DNA of 64,000 nt, from NCBI RefSeq assembly GCF_000143415.4, contig NW_003314264.1, positions 3,905,229-3,969,228 of the forward strand, read 5' to 3'. This document shows positions 19,739-31,603 of the stretch, piece after piece. The stretch comes from Selaginella moellendorffii (Eukaryota > Streptophyta > Lycopodiopsida > Selaginellales > Selaginellaceae). The notes under the pieces are model-generated. The model was not told the origin of the DNA and made no database searches. It was given only the letters and a program-made list of their open reading frames with translations. Made by a program: the position numbers and the translations under genes. Positions within the stretch are counted from its first letter, which is position 1; each line of letters opens with the position of its first letter.

Positions 19739-22228
19739 ATGCGAGTTCTCCTCGCCTCCAGCAGCAGCCGCGGCTTGAAGCGGTGCCTCCACACCGCCAG
19801 CTTAGATCGTTCCGACATCGCCTCCGCCGTGCTGGATCTCGAGAAACAGGCGGTGCGGGCAGAGAATGCGACCTACGCACGGCTCCTCCAGCGCTGCGCA
19901 CGGGCCCAAGCGCTACCCGAGGGCAGAAAGATCCATTCCCTGGCTGTCAAGCACAATCTCTTGCCCGGAAATCTCATCCTGGGCAACCATATTGTGAGTA
20001 TGTATGCTCATTGTGACAGCCCCGGGGATGCCAAGGCCGCTTTCGACGCCTTGGAGCAGCGCAATCTCTACTCGTGGACAGGGCTGGTCGCGGCCTTCGC
20101 GATCTCCGGCCAGAGCAAGGAGACGCTGCGAGCTCTGGAGAGGATGCGGCAGGATGGTGTTCGTCCTGATGCAGTGACTTTCATCACTGCCTTGGGCTCT
20201 TGCGGCGATCCAGAGAGTCTGCGGGATGGGATCCGGATCCACCAGATGGTGGTGGACAGCCGCCTGGAGATCGATCCCAAGGTGAGCAATGCGCTGCTCA
20301 ACATGTATAAGAAGTGTGGAAGTCTCTCCCACGCCAAGAGGGTCTTTGCAAAGATGGAGAGAACGAGGAACGTGATAAGCTGGAGTATCATGGCCGGGGC
20401 TCACGCTCTCCACGGAAATGTCTGGGAGGCTCTTCGCCACTTTCGATTCATGCTGCTGCTGGGTATCAAGGCCACCAAGTCGGCCATGGTGACGATCCTC
20501 AGCGCTTGCTCCAGTCCGGCCCTCGTCCAAGATGGTCGGCTGATCCACTCGTGCATCGCTCTCTCCGGGTTTGAGTCGGAGCTCCTCGTTGCCAACGCGG
20601 TGATGACCATGTATGGACGCTGTGGAGCTGTGGAGGAGGCGAGGAAGGTCTTTGACGCCATGGACGAAGCTCTCCGGGACGTGGTCTCGTGGAATATCAT
20701 GCTCTCGGCCTATGTACACAATGATCGAGGTAAGGATGCAATTCAGCTCTACCAGAGGATGCAACTGAGAGCTGACAAGGTGACATACGTTTCGTTGCTC
20801 AGCGCGTGCTCTAGCGCTGAGGATGTTGGACTGGGACGAGTTCTCCACAAGCAGATCGTCAACGATGAGCTCGAGAAGAATGTGATCGTCGGGAACGCGC
20901 TCGTTTCGATGTACGCGAAGTGTGGAAGTCACACGGAAGCTCGAGCTGTTTTTGACAAGATGGAGCAGCGGAGCATTATCTCTTGGACAACGATCATCTC
21001 GGCTTACGTGAGGCGGAGGCTGGTTGCGGAGGCTTGCCACCTTTTCCAGCAGATGCTGGAACTGGAGAAGAACGGGTCCTCTCAGCGAGTAAAGCCCGAC
21101 GCTCTGGCATTTGTCACGATTCTTAACGCTTGCGCCGACGTCTCGGCACTGGAGCAAGGGAAGATGGTGTCCGAGCAAGCCGCTAGCTGTGGATTAAGCT
21201 CGGACAAGGCCGTCGGGACTGCAGTGGTGAATCTGTATGGGAAGTGTGGAGAGATCGAGGAGGGTCGCAGGATTTTCGACGGGGTTTGTAGTAGGCCAGA
21301 CGTCCAGCTCTGGAACGCGATGATCGCGGTGTACGCTCAATTTGGACAGAGTCACGAGGCGCTTAAGCTGTTTTGGAGGATGGAGATGGAGGGCGTGAGG
21401 CCGGATAGCTTCAGCTTCGTGAGCATTCTCCTGGCGTGCAGCCACACGGGGCTGGAAGATCAAGGAAAGAGCTACTTCACTTCCATGACGACCGAGTACA
21501 GGAACGTGACGCGAACGATCCAGCACTTTGGCTGCGTGGCTGATCTTCTCGGTCGCGGTGGCAGGCTGAAAGAGGCCGAGGAGTTTCTGGAAAAGCTTCC
21601 GGTGAAGCCCGATGCTGTGGCCTGGACGTCGCTGCTGGCCGCTTGTCGGAACCACAGGGACTTGAAACGAGCGAAGGAAGTGGCCAACAAGCTGTTGAGG
21701 CTGGAACCGAGGTGTGCCACGGGATACGTAGCGCTGTCCAACATCTATGCCGAGCTCCAGAAGTGGCACGCCGTGGCTAAAGTCCGGAAGTTCATGGCCG
21801 AGCAAGGCGTGAAGAAAGAGCGTGGCGTGAGCACCATCGAAATTGGCAAGTATATGCATGACTTTGCCACCGGCGACGACGCTCATCCTCGGAACCGTGA
21901 GATACGTGAGGAGCTTGCGAAGCTCCACTCGCAGATGAAGGAATGTGGCTATGTCCCGGATACCAAGATGGTGCTCCACTTTGTGGACGAGCAGGAAAAG
22001 GAGAGGCTGCTCTTCTCGCACAGTGAGAGGCTGGCTATAGCTCTGGGTCTCATCTCGACTCCTCTCGGAACTCCTCTGCGAGTCACGAAGAATCTCCGGG
22101 TGTGTAGTGACTGTCACACCGCAACCAAGCTGATCTCCAAGATCGCTGGAAGAAAGATTGTGGTCCGAGATCCAACTCGGTTCCATCTTTTCAAGGATGG
22201 CAAGTGTTCCTGCCAGGATTATTGGTGA
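19739..22228 (+). CDS. PPR protein, DYW class
   Basis: Intronless, 829 residues. After an Arg/Ser-rich organelle-targeting-like N-terminus, about 17-18 P-L-S type PPR motifs run from residue 45 to 640, with repeated NALVSMYAKCGS, WTTIISAYV and KPDAVAWTSLLAACR blocks. Then come E/E+ motifs with the GVSTIEIG region and a DYW domain holding HSERLAIAL, CSDCH and a standard CSCQDYW end. Predicted role: site-specific C-to-U RNA editing factor in mitochondria or chloroplasts. An out-of-frame ATG at 19729 starts ten bases upstream and opens a 95-codon frame overlapping the gene, so translation would need leaky scanning. The TTTAGGGTT motif near 19695 resembles a telo-box. Confidence 0.95.
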   Translation: MRVLLASSSSRGLKRCLHTASLDRSDIASAVLDLEKQAVRAENATYARLLQRCARAQALPEGRKIHSLAVKHNLLPGNLILGNHIVSMYAHCDSPGDAKAAFDALEQRNLYSWTGLVAAFAISGQSKETLRALERMRQDGVRPDAVTFITALGSCGDPESLRDGIRIHQMVVDSRLEIDPKVSNALLNMYKKCGSLSHAKRVFAKMERTRNVISWSIMAGAHALHGNVWEALRHFRFMLLLGIKATKSAMVTILSACSSPALVQDGRLIHSCIALSGFESELLVANAVMTMYGRCGAVEEARKVFDAMDEALRDVVSWNIMLSAYVHNDRGKDAIQLYQRMQLRADKVTYVSLLSACSSAEDVGLGRVLHKQIVNDELEKNVIVGNALVSMYAKCGSHTEARAVFDKMEQRSIISWTTIISAYVRRRLVAEACHLFQQMLELEKNGSSQRVKPDALAFVTILNACADVSALEQGKMVSEQAASCGLSSDKAVGTAVVNLYGKCGEIEEGRRIFDGVCSRPDVQLWNAMIAVYAQFGQSHEALKLFWRMEMEGVRPDSFSFVSILLACSHTGLEDQGKSYFTSMTTEYRNVTRTIQHFGCVADLLGRGGRLKEAEEFLEKLPVKPDAVAWTSLLAACRNHRDLKRAKEVANKLLRLEPRCATGYVALSNIYAELQKWHAVAKVRKFMAEQGVKKERGVSTIEIGKYMHDFATGDDAHPRNREIREELAKLHSQMKECGYVPDTKMVLHFVDEQEKERLLFSHSERLAIALGLISTPLGTPLRVTKNLRVCSDCHTATKLISKIAGRKIVVRDPTRFHLFKDGKCSCQDYW

Positions 22229-24814
22229 CAGGTTCGACACATTCAATATATCTTGTTTAATAACAGGGAGTTCATTGCAGGCTCGAAGCAATCACCCTCG
22301 TGATCCAGAGCTCCGGCTTCCCTCTTGCCACTTCGAGGCAGCGTCGTAGCGCATTAGTTCCATCGTTTCTCGTGGAAACCAGATCTCCAGCCGGCAAGAG
22401 CGCCGCCCCAGCACTCTAAACCGTCCTGCTGTATAATCCTGGAAGCAACACCTTATTGGAAAGTGGATCTTCTCCGTTCTCTCGGGAGTGATCGGTAAGA
22501 GGCCGGTGCCAGTCCATCCGACTCCATTAGTATTATTTCAAAAGCAACAGCAAAAACCGCTATGCCATTACGCAACTTGATCTGATCAAACGTTCATTCA
22601 CCCGGAAGAAAGGCTCTCGCTCCGCGTTCTTCGTCTACTTTTTTTTAAATTTCCAAAACCGTAACTAACCCCTTTGCGGGGTTAAACTCTGCCGCGTGGC
22701 GTTTTGGACGGTATAGATTAAGGGCCAAAGACTCAAATCGATGGTACGGGAGCGCGCAAGTTGGCAAGGCAAGTAACAAAAGAGAGCGCGAGAAGAAACA
22801 CAAAGTTGGCCAACCCCCTCAAGAGGGTAAAGAGTCAACCTGCAAAGATCAGGCAAGTCTAGCCATAGTATTACTCTAAACATGAGTCCACCATTCCCTT
22901 TCTGTAGGGTGTGCTGCTCGTTCCATGGCTCCACAACCCCAGGTGCTCCTCCATTCGCTCATGAATTGTAATAAGTTAGTAAGATTTTATATTTCTACAC
23001 AATAAAATCTTTTTATGTCTCTAATATACCTTTTATTTAAATTCAAGAAACAGCTTGAAAAGGATAAACTTCTACCCATATTCTTCTCTTATAAAAATCT
23101 TAAGACTTCTTGTTTGTGTATGAATTAAGGGTTGGGGGTGGCCACCACCTGTAGCAAAGATGAAGTTGGAGTCAGTGACATTGGTATTTAGTTCTGCTTC
23201 CTAAAATAACAATTTTGAAAATGTGGGAGAGGCTTTTGAAATGGATCTGAAGTTAATTTTCAAGCTGATGAACACTGTATAAAAGATGCCAGTCAGCTTC
23301 TCACCAAATATTGGAGTTGCTCTAGTTGGATTTCTGATTTGTTCATCAGCTTTGACAATAGTATCCAATACACTTTATTCCCACACTTCTCAAAATACTG
23401 AATACAAAAAGAAAACCTGTATTAGTAATAAGTAAAGTTAAACCTTGACTACAAATTTTAAGAGCAGGACAATCTCAACCATTGGATTGAAAAATATACC
23501 AGAAGCATATTTAAGATATTGTTAAACTGTATTCTTATAAGATAATCATTCTATGTTGCTTATACAATCTTAAACCATTTACTTTTACTGTTTACTCTGT
23601 TTGATCATGATTTGCCATAAGAAAATATCAAATATATTATTATGGTGTTAGAGGGAAATAAAACAATTTTATGGTGTACCAATATGTAAACCAAAGATAG
23701 TCCATAACCTCTGAAACATCACTATAAGAAAGCAGCCAAGATGCATTAGCAACATTGTAATCTAGAGGCAATAAATCTTTGTTCTTTCAGGGCTCACTTG
23801 TTTTTTACCCTAGTAGTTTTGGGATATGATCTAGTTGCAAAGAGGAAATTCCATCGACTTGCAAATAAGGTATGAGATACATCTATACTTTGCCACTGCC
23901 ACCAACTGAAAATGCATCTCCTTGTCACTACTTTGATGAGTGACTTTTGGTGCCTAGAATATAGTTAATGCAGCCCAAGACTAAATCTAGAGGGACCTTC
24001 CCCACTATGAAAAGTTGGTAAAAACATTCAAATGTTTATAAACACTGTAATTATTGATTTAAACATTAGAAAATTGGATTTTGAAGAGGAACAACATGTA
24101 GATTCAGCAAGAAAAAGAAGAATGAATTGCAAAGATTATTCTGGCCACTTAGAGATAGCTCTTGAGAAGAGATGGAAAAGAACTCGATAGGGAATTCCTC
24201 ATTGCAGCAGCATGTTTCCCATGCCTTGACACTCTTGGGACATTCTTGCCTAACTTTAGCCCCAAGTTTAGTAGGAGGAGCCAGATTTTTATGCAGCAAG
24301 AATTACCAAGGTTGCTAGACAGTGATAAGTAGTGATCAATGGTCACATATTATGACATGAAAAGGCTGAAAGGGTAAGGAAGTTTATCAAGGTACACTTG
24401 AAACTTATAAGAATACCATAGTGAAGATGGTCAAGTACACAAAGTTTCCAGATAGCAATGGAATGATGATAAATGGTCAAGAGACTGAAAAGTGCAAAGT
24501 GAGAGGATAAGATTACTAGTTTACTAGAGATGATTTTTCATTTAATTTTCTTACACACCAAAGTGTTCTTTTTCCTCAAGATAGATAAACTGTTATTAAT
24601 ATTATTGATTTTTTTATAATTAATAAGTTTTTCTTTTTGGAATCAGCAAACCATGATTGTTGTTGCACAGAAATATAATTATTAGAATAAATTATTGAAT
24701 TTTTTGTTGGTCATCAAACACCAAGAAGTCTTGGTGTATAACCAGTACCAATGAAAACAAAAGAAAAATGAAAAAAAGTCCAAAATGCAAGCATATTCTT
24801 CTTTTATCTATGCC
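22229..24814. other. AT-rich intergenic stretch
   Basis: 3' flank of the PPR gene. A small hairpin, TAACCCC/GGGGTTA, lies at about 22666-22685. AT-rich DNA follows from about 22960 to 24790 with no recognisable gene or element ends. Confidence 0.5.
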
Positions 24815-26556
24815 ATGCAACGGCTGGAGCACCGGTGCACGATCCGGTGCATGTGGCGGTAATTGGGCGATAGCTGGAAGCTAAATCTCTGCACGATCAT
24901 GGCCATGGCGATCTTGGCTTCTGGGCGAAGGATTGGCCCAGGCACACGCGCTGGCCTTTGAAAACAGGAGAAATGCGAAGAGGTGCTGTGTCTTGGAAGT
25001 GCGTCCGCAATGCGCTCGGGTCTAAACTCGTTGGCGTCATTGCCCCAGAGATCCGTGTCGTGGAGGAGGTAGAGGATGGGGACGATCACTCCGCTCCCTT
25101 CCAGGAATGACAAATGCCCAAGCTTGGCATCTTTGAATTAGCTCCGGACGATGACAACGGCAGGAGAATACAATTGCAAAGCTCTTGTTGAGCACCATCC
25201 CGACCTGGATTCGCCATAGCTATAGAGTTTAGAGGAGAAGTCCAACGAAGAACGAAGAACTTATGATTTTTAGCTTGTTTAAGCCCATGGCATCTGGTGC
25301 TTTGGACTGGCAGACTTGGCGGACTTCTTCTCGGGCTCGCTCCTGCCAGGATGGGTTTATGGTGAGGGGCATCATTGTCCATGCCAGCTACTTAGCCGAG
25401 GTATTGTGTCCCGCGATGTAGAACGTCTTGCATTCCTCCATCAAGCCATCAATGGTGAAGGAGAGCCCGGTCTTTGCATCATAGTGCTCCGCGTCGACTT
25501 CCTTGAGCATCACTCCGAGGAGATCACTTCCATAGCCCTCGATCTCTCCCGCCGCCGTTTGATCCTTCCGGACTTGGACAATCTCTTCCAGCGTCGAGCG
25601 CACCTCGGCATTGACGGCTTTGATATCGCGGTTGATCTTGGAGAATGGAAGCTTGCTGTGATGGAGTTGTAAGAGACAAGTTCAAGTGCGAAGTCTATAC
25701 CTCTGTATCCATTGCGATGAAAATTTGCGGTAGACGAGCTCGCCCACTTGATCCAGCAGCTCGAAAACTCTGTGGCCCTGCTTGTAGCTGATGCCAAATG
25801 CCGCTCGAGAGATAATGTCCGACGTTAGTGTCGTGAGCTCCTTGCAAACTTCCAGTTCGATGGGCTCTTCTTTGCCTTCTGTGAGAGCATTCCATTTCTC
25901 CAGCATGTCTGCTACGCAATCTCGCATGCCGCTGACCATGAGCTACAAGATTTTATGTCAAGAGAAGAACTTTGGAGTGATTTTCGCTCGCTTGCCTTGA
26001 TCTTGTCGGCGTGAAAGGCCGGTGCGAGGATGCGACGCCTCAACGCCCACTCGTCTCCATTCACGACGGCCATGCCTCGGCCCAGGAGATCGATCTGGAG
26101 CTGACGCTGCCAGTTGGAGTTCCAAAACGCTCCAGCCTTGTTGTAGAGCACCTCTTTGATCATGTCGAGGTCCGTAAGAACAACGCCAGGCTCGCTTCCC
26201 CACCACCACCGCAATGGTTGTCCTGGAAGAGAAGAAAATGTAAGCGAAATCTCTACAAGAACAAGAACTGGCCATATACCATAGAGTTTAGCCCACTGGA
26301 GGTGGTGTGGCTGGACATAGTCCATGATATCGTGGGTGATCGGCCCTTCGATGCATTTGGCCTCGACGTGAGTCCGGATCTCAAATATGTGCTTGACATT
26401 TCCTGAGAGAATCGACCTGGGCGGGCCCCGAATACCCTGCCGCCGCAGCTTGGCCTCGAGGATCCAGGGCTTGAGCAAGAGCTTCGTCACCGCCTTCCAC
26501 ACCAGACCTACGCATAACGCCGCGATCGTCCATAGCCACAGTGGCGCCATGGACAA
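24815..26556 (-). pseudogene. CYP72-clan cytochrome P450 pseudogene
   Basis: Starts at 26556 with a membrane anchor (LWLWTIAALCVGLVW) and the CYP72-clan pattern LRRQGIRGPP. It continues with LYG, an SEPGVVLTDLDMIKEVL segment, LLGRGMAVVNGDEWALRRRILAPAFHADKIK, then further short-intron exons. The oxygen-binding I-helix motif reads AGHNTS. Directly after it comes an in-frame TAG near 25388, where family members have a hydrophobic residue, followed by TMM.. and NPSWQERAREEV. The C-terminal third is split over different frames: FRPERI and the heme-binding Cys loop (near 24930-24960) are out of frame with each other. Enzymes of this clan hydroxylate terpenoids and hormones. This copy cannot make a full protein. 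Confidence 0.85.
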
Positions 26557-27024
26557 AAGATTTAAGAGATTTCCTTTGAGGGAATAATGTGAGCAAGTTT
26601 ATATACTATAGTACCTTGCTTGAGCGCCAAGCGATCTGCGAAAAAAAAAAATTGTTTGGTGCCCTACCGTGGCGAGAGATGACTGGCTGGGTTTTACCAC
26701 ATTGGCTGTCGCTTCCAAGGAATTTGGACCAATGCCTGCCAAAAGGAAGAGGTGTTTGAGTTCGCTTCTTCAGCTTCTACACGGTAGAGAAGAGATTCTT
26801 TTTGTATTCATCGAGATTCGAGTTCTTTGAAGTACATTCTTTCAATCCCAGCAATCGAGAAACCGTTGTTTTCCCGAAGACTTCTTCAGCGGGTCCCGAT
26901 TTCTTCACGCCAATTCAGCAAATCTCCAACCCACCTCTCTTCTGTTACACCAAGAACGAATGGGGCTTATGCTTTATTCAAATTAAGAAATGGCTTCTCG
27001 TTGTGGTCCGGACCCGTTTGAAAG
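26557..27024. other. Flank of P450 pseudogene
   Basis: A run of A at about 26640-26650, otherwise no element or gene recognised. Confidence 0.4.
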
Positions 27025-27107
27025 CCCACTCTGAACTATGTCTTCAAAGTTGACCTCGACCCTGACATAAACCCACTCTGAACCATGTCTTCAAAGTTGA
27101 CCTCGAG
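27025..27107 (+). repeat. Tandem 47-bp duplication
   Basis: A CCCACTCTGAAC unit starting at 27025 repeats from 27072 with one or two changes. The second copy breaks off after CTCGAG. Confidence 0.8.
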
Positions 27108-30100
27108 CCTAGCTCATCGTCCAAGGTGCTTTTCTGTGCCGCTTCAGACCAACTTCAACCTCTACGTTGGGAAGTTGCTTCCCATTCAATGAGTGAATTA
27201 TGCCAAACCCTTCACAAACTTCTAGGCACAGCTTTGTGGGCCCAAAAAAATCACTTTCATAGTAAGCATACATGCTCTTTGAATTCAAGGAGAAGGATTT
27301 GTAACAAAGAAGAAAGAGGAATAGACAATAGTACCTGACGAAAGACCAAGTCATTTCTATATATGTAATTGTTGAAAGTTGAATTTCTTATAGTCTGTGC
27401 AAACTTTTTTTTTTGAAATAGCATATTAATAGCCTAATGTGAAGATATAAGTATTCCACTAGCAAGTAAGGTAAGGAACTTAGGATTAAACCCCAGAGAC
27501 ACAAAACAAAGATAAACACACCTAACAAGGAACTAAATAATATAGTAGGTTAATCCTTACTAACAAGGAAAAAAAACCATCTCTCTAAAAAGGAGAATTT
27601 ACATTGATAACAAAAATAAGTAAATTGATATGTACCATCGTCAAATTAAGAAAAGGTGAGCCCACTAACATGTAGCTCAACCTTTAAGCACCACCTCCAC
27701 AAGGATCAGTGCATCTTTGTTTAGCAATCCTTGAACTTAGATTAGTTTCAAGGTTTTGTGCAGCCAGTTGAGCATCCACAAAGACATCAATGCCATCAAA
27801 TTTAGGTATTTGAGCTCAATCTATGACAAAACTCTTGCCACCTTGAGAATTTTCCATTTTCTTAATGCACTCACAATATCTACTAAAGGTTTCAACCTCA
27901 AGGATTTAAATATTGCTATTAAGGGTTTGCAATTCTAACACTACATTATCAGTCATCCAAGCCTTCACAAAAGATTGATGAGCAACTTCCTCTGCAGAAT
28001 CCATAATAGCAAACTTGCAGATTCTCAAACTCTACGCTTTAATACTAATTATTAGAACCTAAAGAAGAATTACTACACTAATGCAAAATGGATCACCACC
28101 CAGCCACCCCTAAGCTCTATGCCACTCCTTCACCTTCTAAAAGCCCTTGATTAGTCATGAGCTAATTTGTCATAAAATAAATTGACTAAAGTCATACTTT
28201 AAGCCACAACAAAGTTAAGATGCTCAACAAATTATCATTAAACAGCTCCTTTGTGATCCATCTCTCTATATCAAAATGCAACTCATTTTATAATAAGCAT
28301 AATGAGAATCATTAATAATTAATATAACCTCAACTCAAATTATCAATGATTCAACAACTTTAATATTGATCATTAATTCTTCATTTTATAAAGCTAGTAT
28401 AATTCATGACTAAACCACTTTTTAAGAGCAACACTCTACTAAACAATCTCATTTAGACTAAGATTAACTTAACTTATCACTCAATTATTTTGAATGCTAA
28501 TATAATTGCTATCTAACAAATTCTTGAATGTCAATAATATAAAAGTATAACCAAACCATTAACACCATTTTCATTAAGACTAGCAAAACTAAATGTCAAT
28601 CTCTAAAGGGAGTTTAACCAATCATCAATCATTTGAATCATTATAGATGGGAAAATTTAACTTCCTCAATATACCATGGAGAAATATTTAATCTCACTCT
28701 AATTTTAACTTCTACAATATCAACATCAAGATTACTTTAACACTATCAACACTAAAACAAAGTTAAAAGAAAGCAAAAGCAAACCACCACTCAAAACTCT
28801 CTAGCAACTAAATTGACCAAAGTCAAAGATATTATATTTAATATCTAAGATAAATATTTTATTAATACCTAATTATAAATAATACATCCTCAAGGAGTGA
28901 ATCACCATGTCTAAGACTTAATATAATCCACTACCATGCCAAACATTAGTAATAGAGGTGAAACCAACCTGCCAACATGGGAAACCATATAAGCCTAATA
29001 ATACAATCCTTGGCAATACCATTTAATAAATAAATTATTATAGCATGATAAACCATTTAAGATATTAATTTGGCTTCCATTAGGATATGTTACTCTTTGT
29101 TTTGCATTTTACTTAGGTTTAAACCCAAGCTCTATACTACTTTAATAGATGGGGTACCCTTACCCTCTCATTAAGCCACCAATATGCTAAAATTATGTCA
29201 AACTTTATTTCACACTATTTTATATGTAAAAGTTGAATATAAGAAGCTAGTGCTCATAGAGGATTTAAATATATATTAGACCCTCAATTCATAATGCAAT
29301 GGGCTTAGAGTTCATCTCTAAATTCATATACTCTACATCTAGGTATAACATATAAAAACATGGATAAGTATATACAAATAACTACTCAAATGCAATTGAA
29401 CCACAATAAGTTCACTAATATATTTAGTTAATAGCTCTAAATATAATTAAAAAGGCTAACTATAAATGATCAACACCCAACTGAAACTAAAGTAAAGACC
29501 ATCAGATGTACTTATATAAGTACACAACTTTTAATAAACATAGCTATAGTGCAAGTATTAACACCTCAACTATAAACAACTAAGTTGGACATTCCTATCC
29601 TTAGCCAAGATAAATGGCTACTAAAATCAAATCAAGATCAATGAAAATTTATTACTCCCATAGAGTCTAACCCAAATGTAAGGTGCATATAATACTATAT
29701 AAGAAATGCACAAAGATCACCTTTATAAAAAAATATTATTGACTTTTTTTATTAAAACTCTAGACTTTATTCAACTCAATTGCTTTAACCCATTCTTTTT
29801 GAGTTGCATCATAATAAACCATTTATTAATATCTAAGTAAACTAAAGTCACTTCACTAGTTTATAATGACTTATAAAAATAAAATGGTTTTTAGGATAAA
29901 TGATCAATAAATCAATTATTGGAAAAGCTTAAAATATTTTTGGAAAATTTTCCATTCTAGAGAAATAATAACTCTTAATACAAGAATGTAAATTCTTTCC
30001 TTTTACCTACCAGGCATGATATTTACCACTCGAACCTAAAAGCATCACATCATTCTTATGTTGATCCCATATGTTAGATACAGCCAAAAGAATGACAAAG

Positions 30101-31380
30101 GACAGAACAACTGGAGCATTATGAGACACCATGGAGCATCAAGGGAAAAATGAAAGTATGTTAAAAGTATACTTTTATTTTGCTATTTTCTTTGTTCCAT
30201 TGGAGTGGGTCTTTATATGGTTTCTTTTGCTTAGTTTTACTAAACACTAGTGATGAAATGATTGTAAGCTTTTAGGGGATAGTGGAATTTGGGAGGTCAT
30301 GTCTGGGGAGATTATAACATTACAATAGCCAGATGAAGTGGCTTTTGAGGAGGATGTGGATTAGTATAAGTGAGATTTAAAAAAATTTAGGCAAGTTCAA
30401 AGCCAAGATCATGATGCTGAAAAGAATGATAAATCAGTCTAATGACTTTTGCCCAATGAGATGGTGATTTTTATATCTTGCTATATAAAAGTGTTTATAG
30501 CATGGTGGCTCATGTTGGGGACATCTCAATGATACAGTTATAGCACAAAACTTTCAATCCCCATAAGTGTATAGATTTTTGTAGTGGATTAAAGAAATCT
30601 TTAAAAAAACAAAAGCTCAATAAGGTATAGAAATTTTAAAACTTGTTCACCTTAATATCGCACAAATGGGTCAAAGCATCACTATTGGAGGATCAAGATG
30701 CTTTTGCTCATTGTGGATGAGCTATTTCTAGTTTTATGCTCAACTCTAGCCATTTAAACTTGGAACTTTGACCAAATTTATGCTTTGTTCTTGAGTAGAA
30801 TCACAAAGATATATTTACTTATATCAAAACTATTTATATTGATGGAGGGTTAGAATTCCTGAATAGGGAGTTTGATGCTATTTATATAAAAGGGGAATTT
30901 CTCAATAAAAGTCGATGGCAAATGAATGTGGTTAGAATGGCATTCTAGAAATGTAATATATTCTATAATGAAAGCCAAAAACATTACTTCATGTTTTTGG
31001 AGAGGCATTTCATATATATGTTAACTTTAGAGCTTATCAACAATGTTTAAACTCCTTGTGAGGCATGGATAGGTAAGAAATCTAAAGTCTCCCATCTTTG
31101 AGTATTTGAAGTTTAGGTTTTTGCTATATATCTTGTGATGAACAGTTGACAAAAATGTATGATTGAGTCTTTTAATAAGGGTGTAATATAGATTAAGATA
31201 AATCATATAAGAAGTTGATCAAAGTTTGGAGCAAATGCTAAATCAAATAGCAAGGACAAACATTATAAATTCCCCCTAAATTAACAAATTATTCTTGAAC
31301 AAATTCCTCAAAAAGCACTAGAACTTATAATATAATAGTTTATGGTGTCATATATGTGACTATAGGTAGAATGACTTGAG
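27108..31380. other. AT-rich gene-free DNA
   Basis: About 4 kb of AT-rich, stop-dense sequence with no domain that I recognise. Probably very old, decayed transposon sequence. Confidence 0.5.
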
Positions 31381-31384
31381 AAAT

Positions 31385-31598
31385 AATCCGTTAAAAATTT
31401 AAATATAAAAGGAAAAGGCTCATGAATAAGAGTGCATCTCCTTTTCTAATCGGTTAAGGGTTTTAGGATATTTGGGGTTAAATGTTATTGGGAGTAATAT
31501 TGGGTTATGTGACTTCCCAGAAAATCCAAACTTAGGAGTTTATATTTGGTATTAGGTTTTAGTTCAACTCTTTTAGTTGGCTAAGGGAATCACACCAT
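31385..31598 (+). repeat. Old repeat family, copy interrupted by the outer element
   Basis: The blocks AAATATAAAAGGAAAAGG, AGAGTGCA, TTTGGTATTA and TTGGCTAAGGGAATCACA recur in the same order, with changes, at 46627-46810 and in part at 45833-45900 and 47004-47140. The sequence resumes after the outer LTR element at 45643 (GAGATTAACATTTG), parallel to the uninterrupted copy at about 46813. The outer element therefore inserted into this family. Confidence 0.65.
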
Positions 31599-31603
31599 AT
31601 GTT
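31599..31603 (+). repeat. Outer element target duplication ATGTT (left)
   Basis: Matches 45638-45642 exactly. Confidence 0.85.

Noticed and set aside
19913-22291. Large minus-strand frames opposite the second PPR gene
   Set aside because: Shadows of a GC-rich coding sequence; the plus strand has a complete PPR-DYW protein.
22664-22687. Hairpin TAACCCC/GGGGTTA as a terminator or regulatory RNA
   Set aside because: A 7-bp stem alone in plant intergenic DNA is not evidence for a function.
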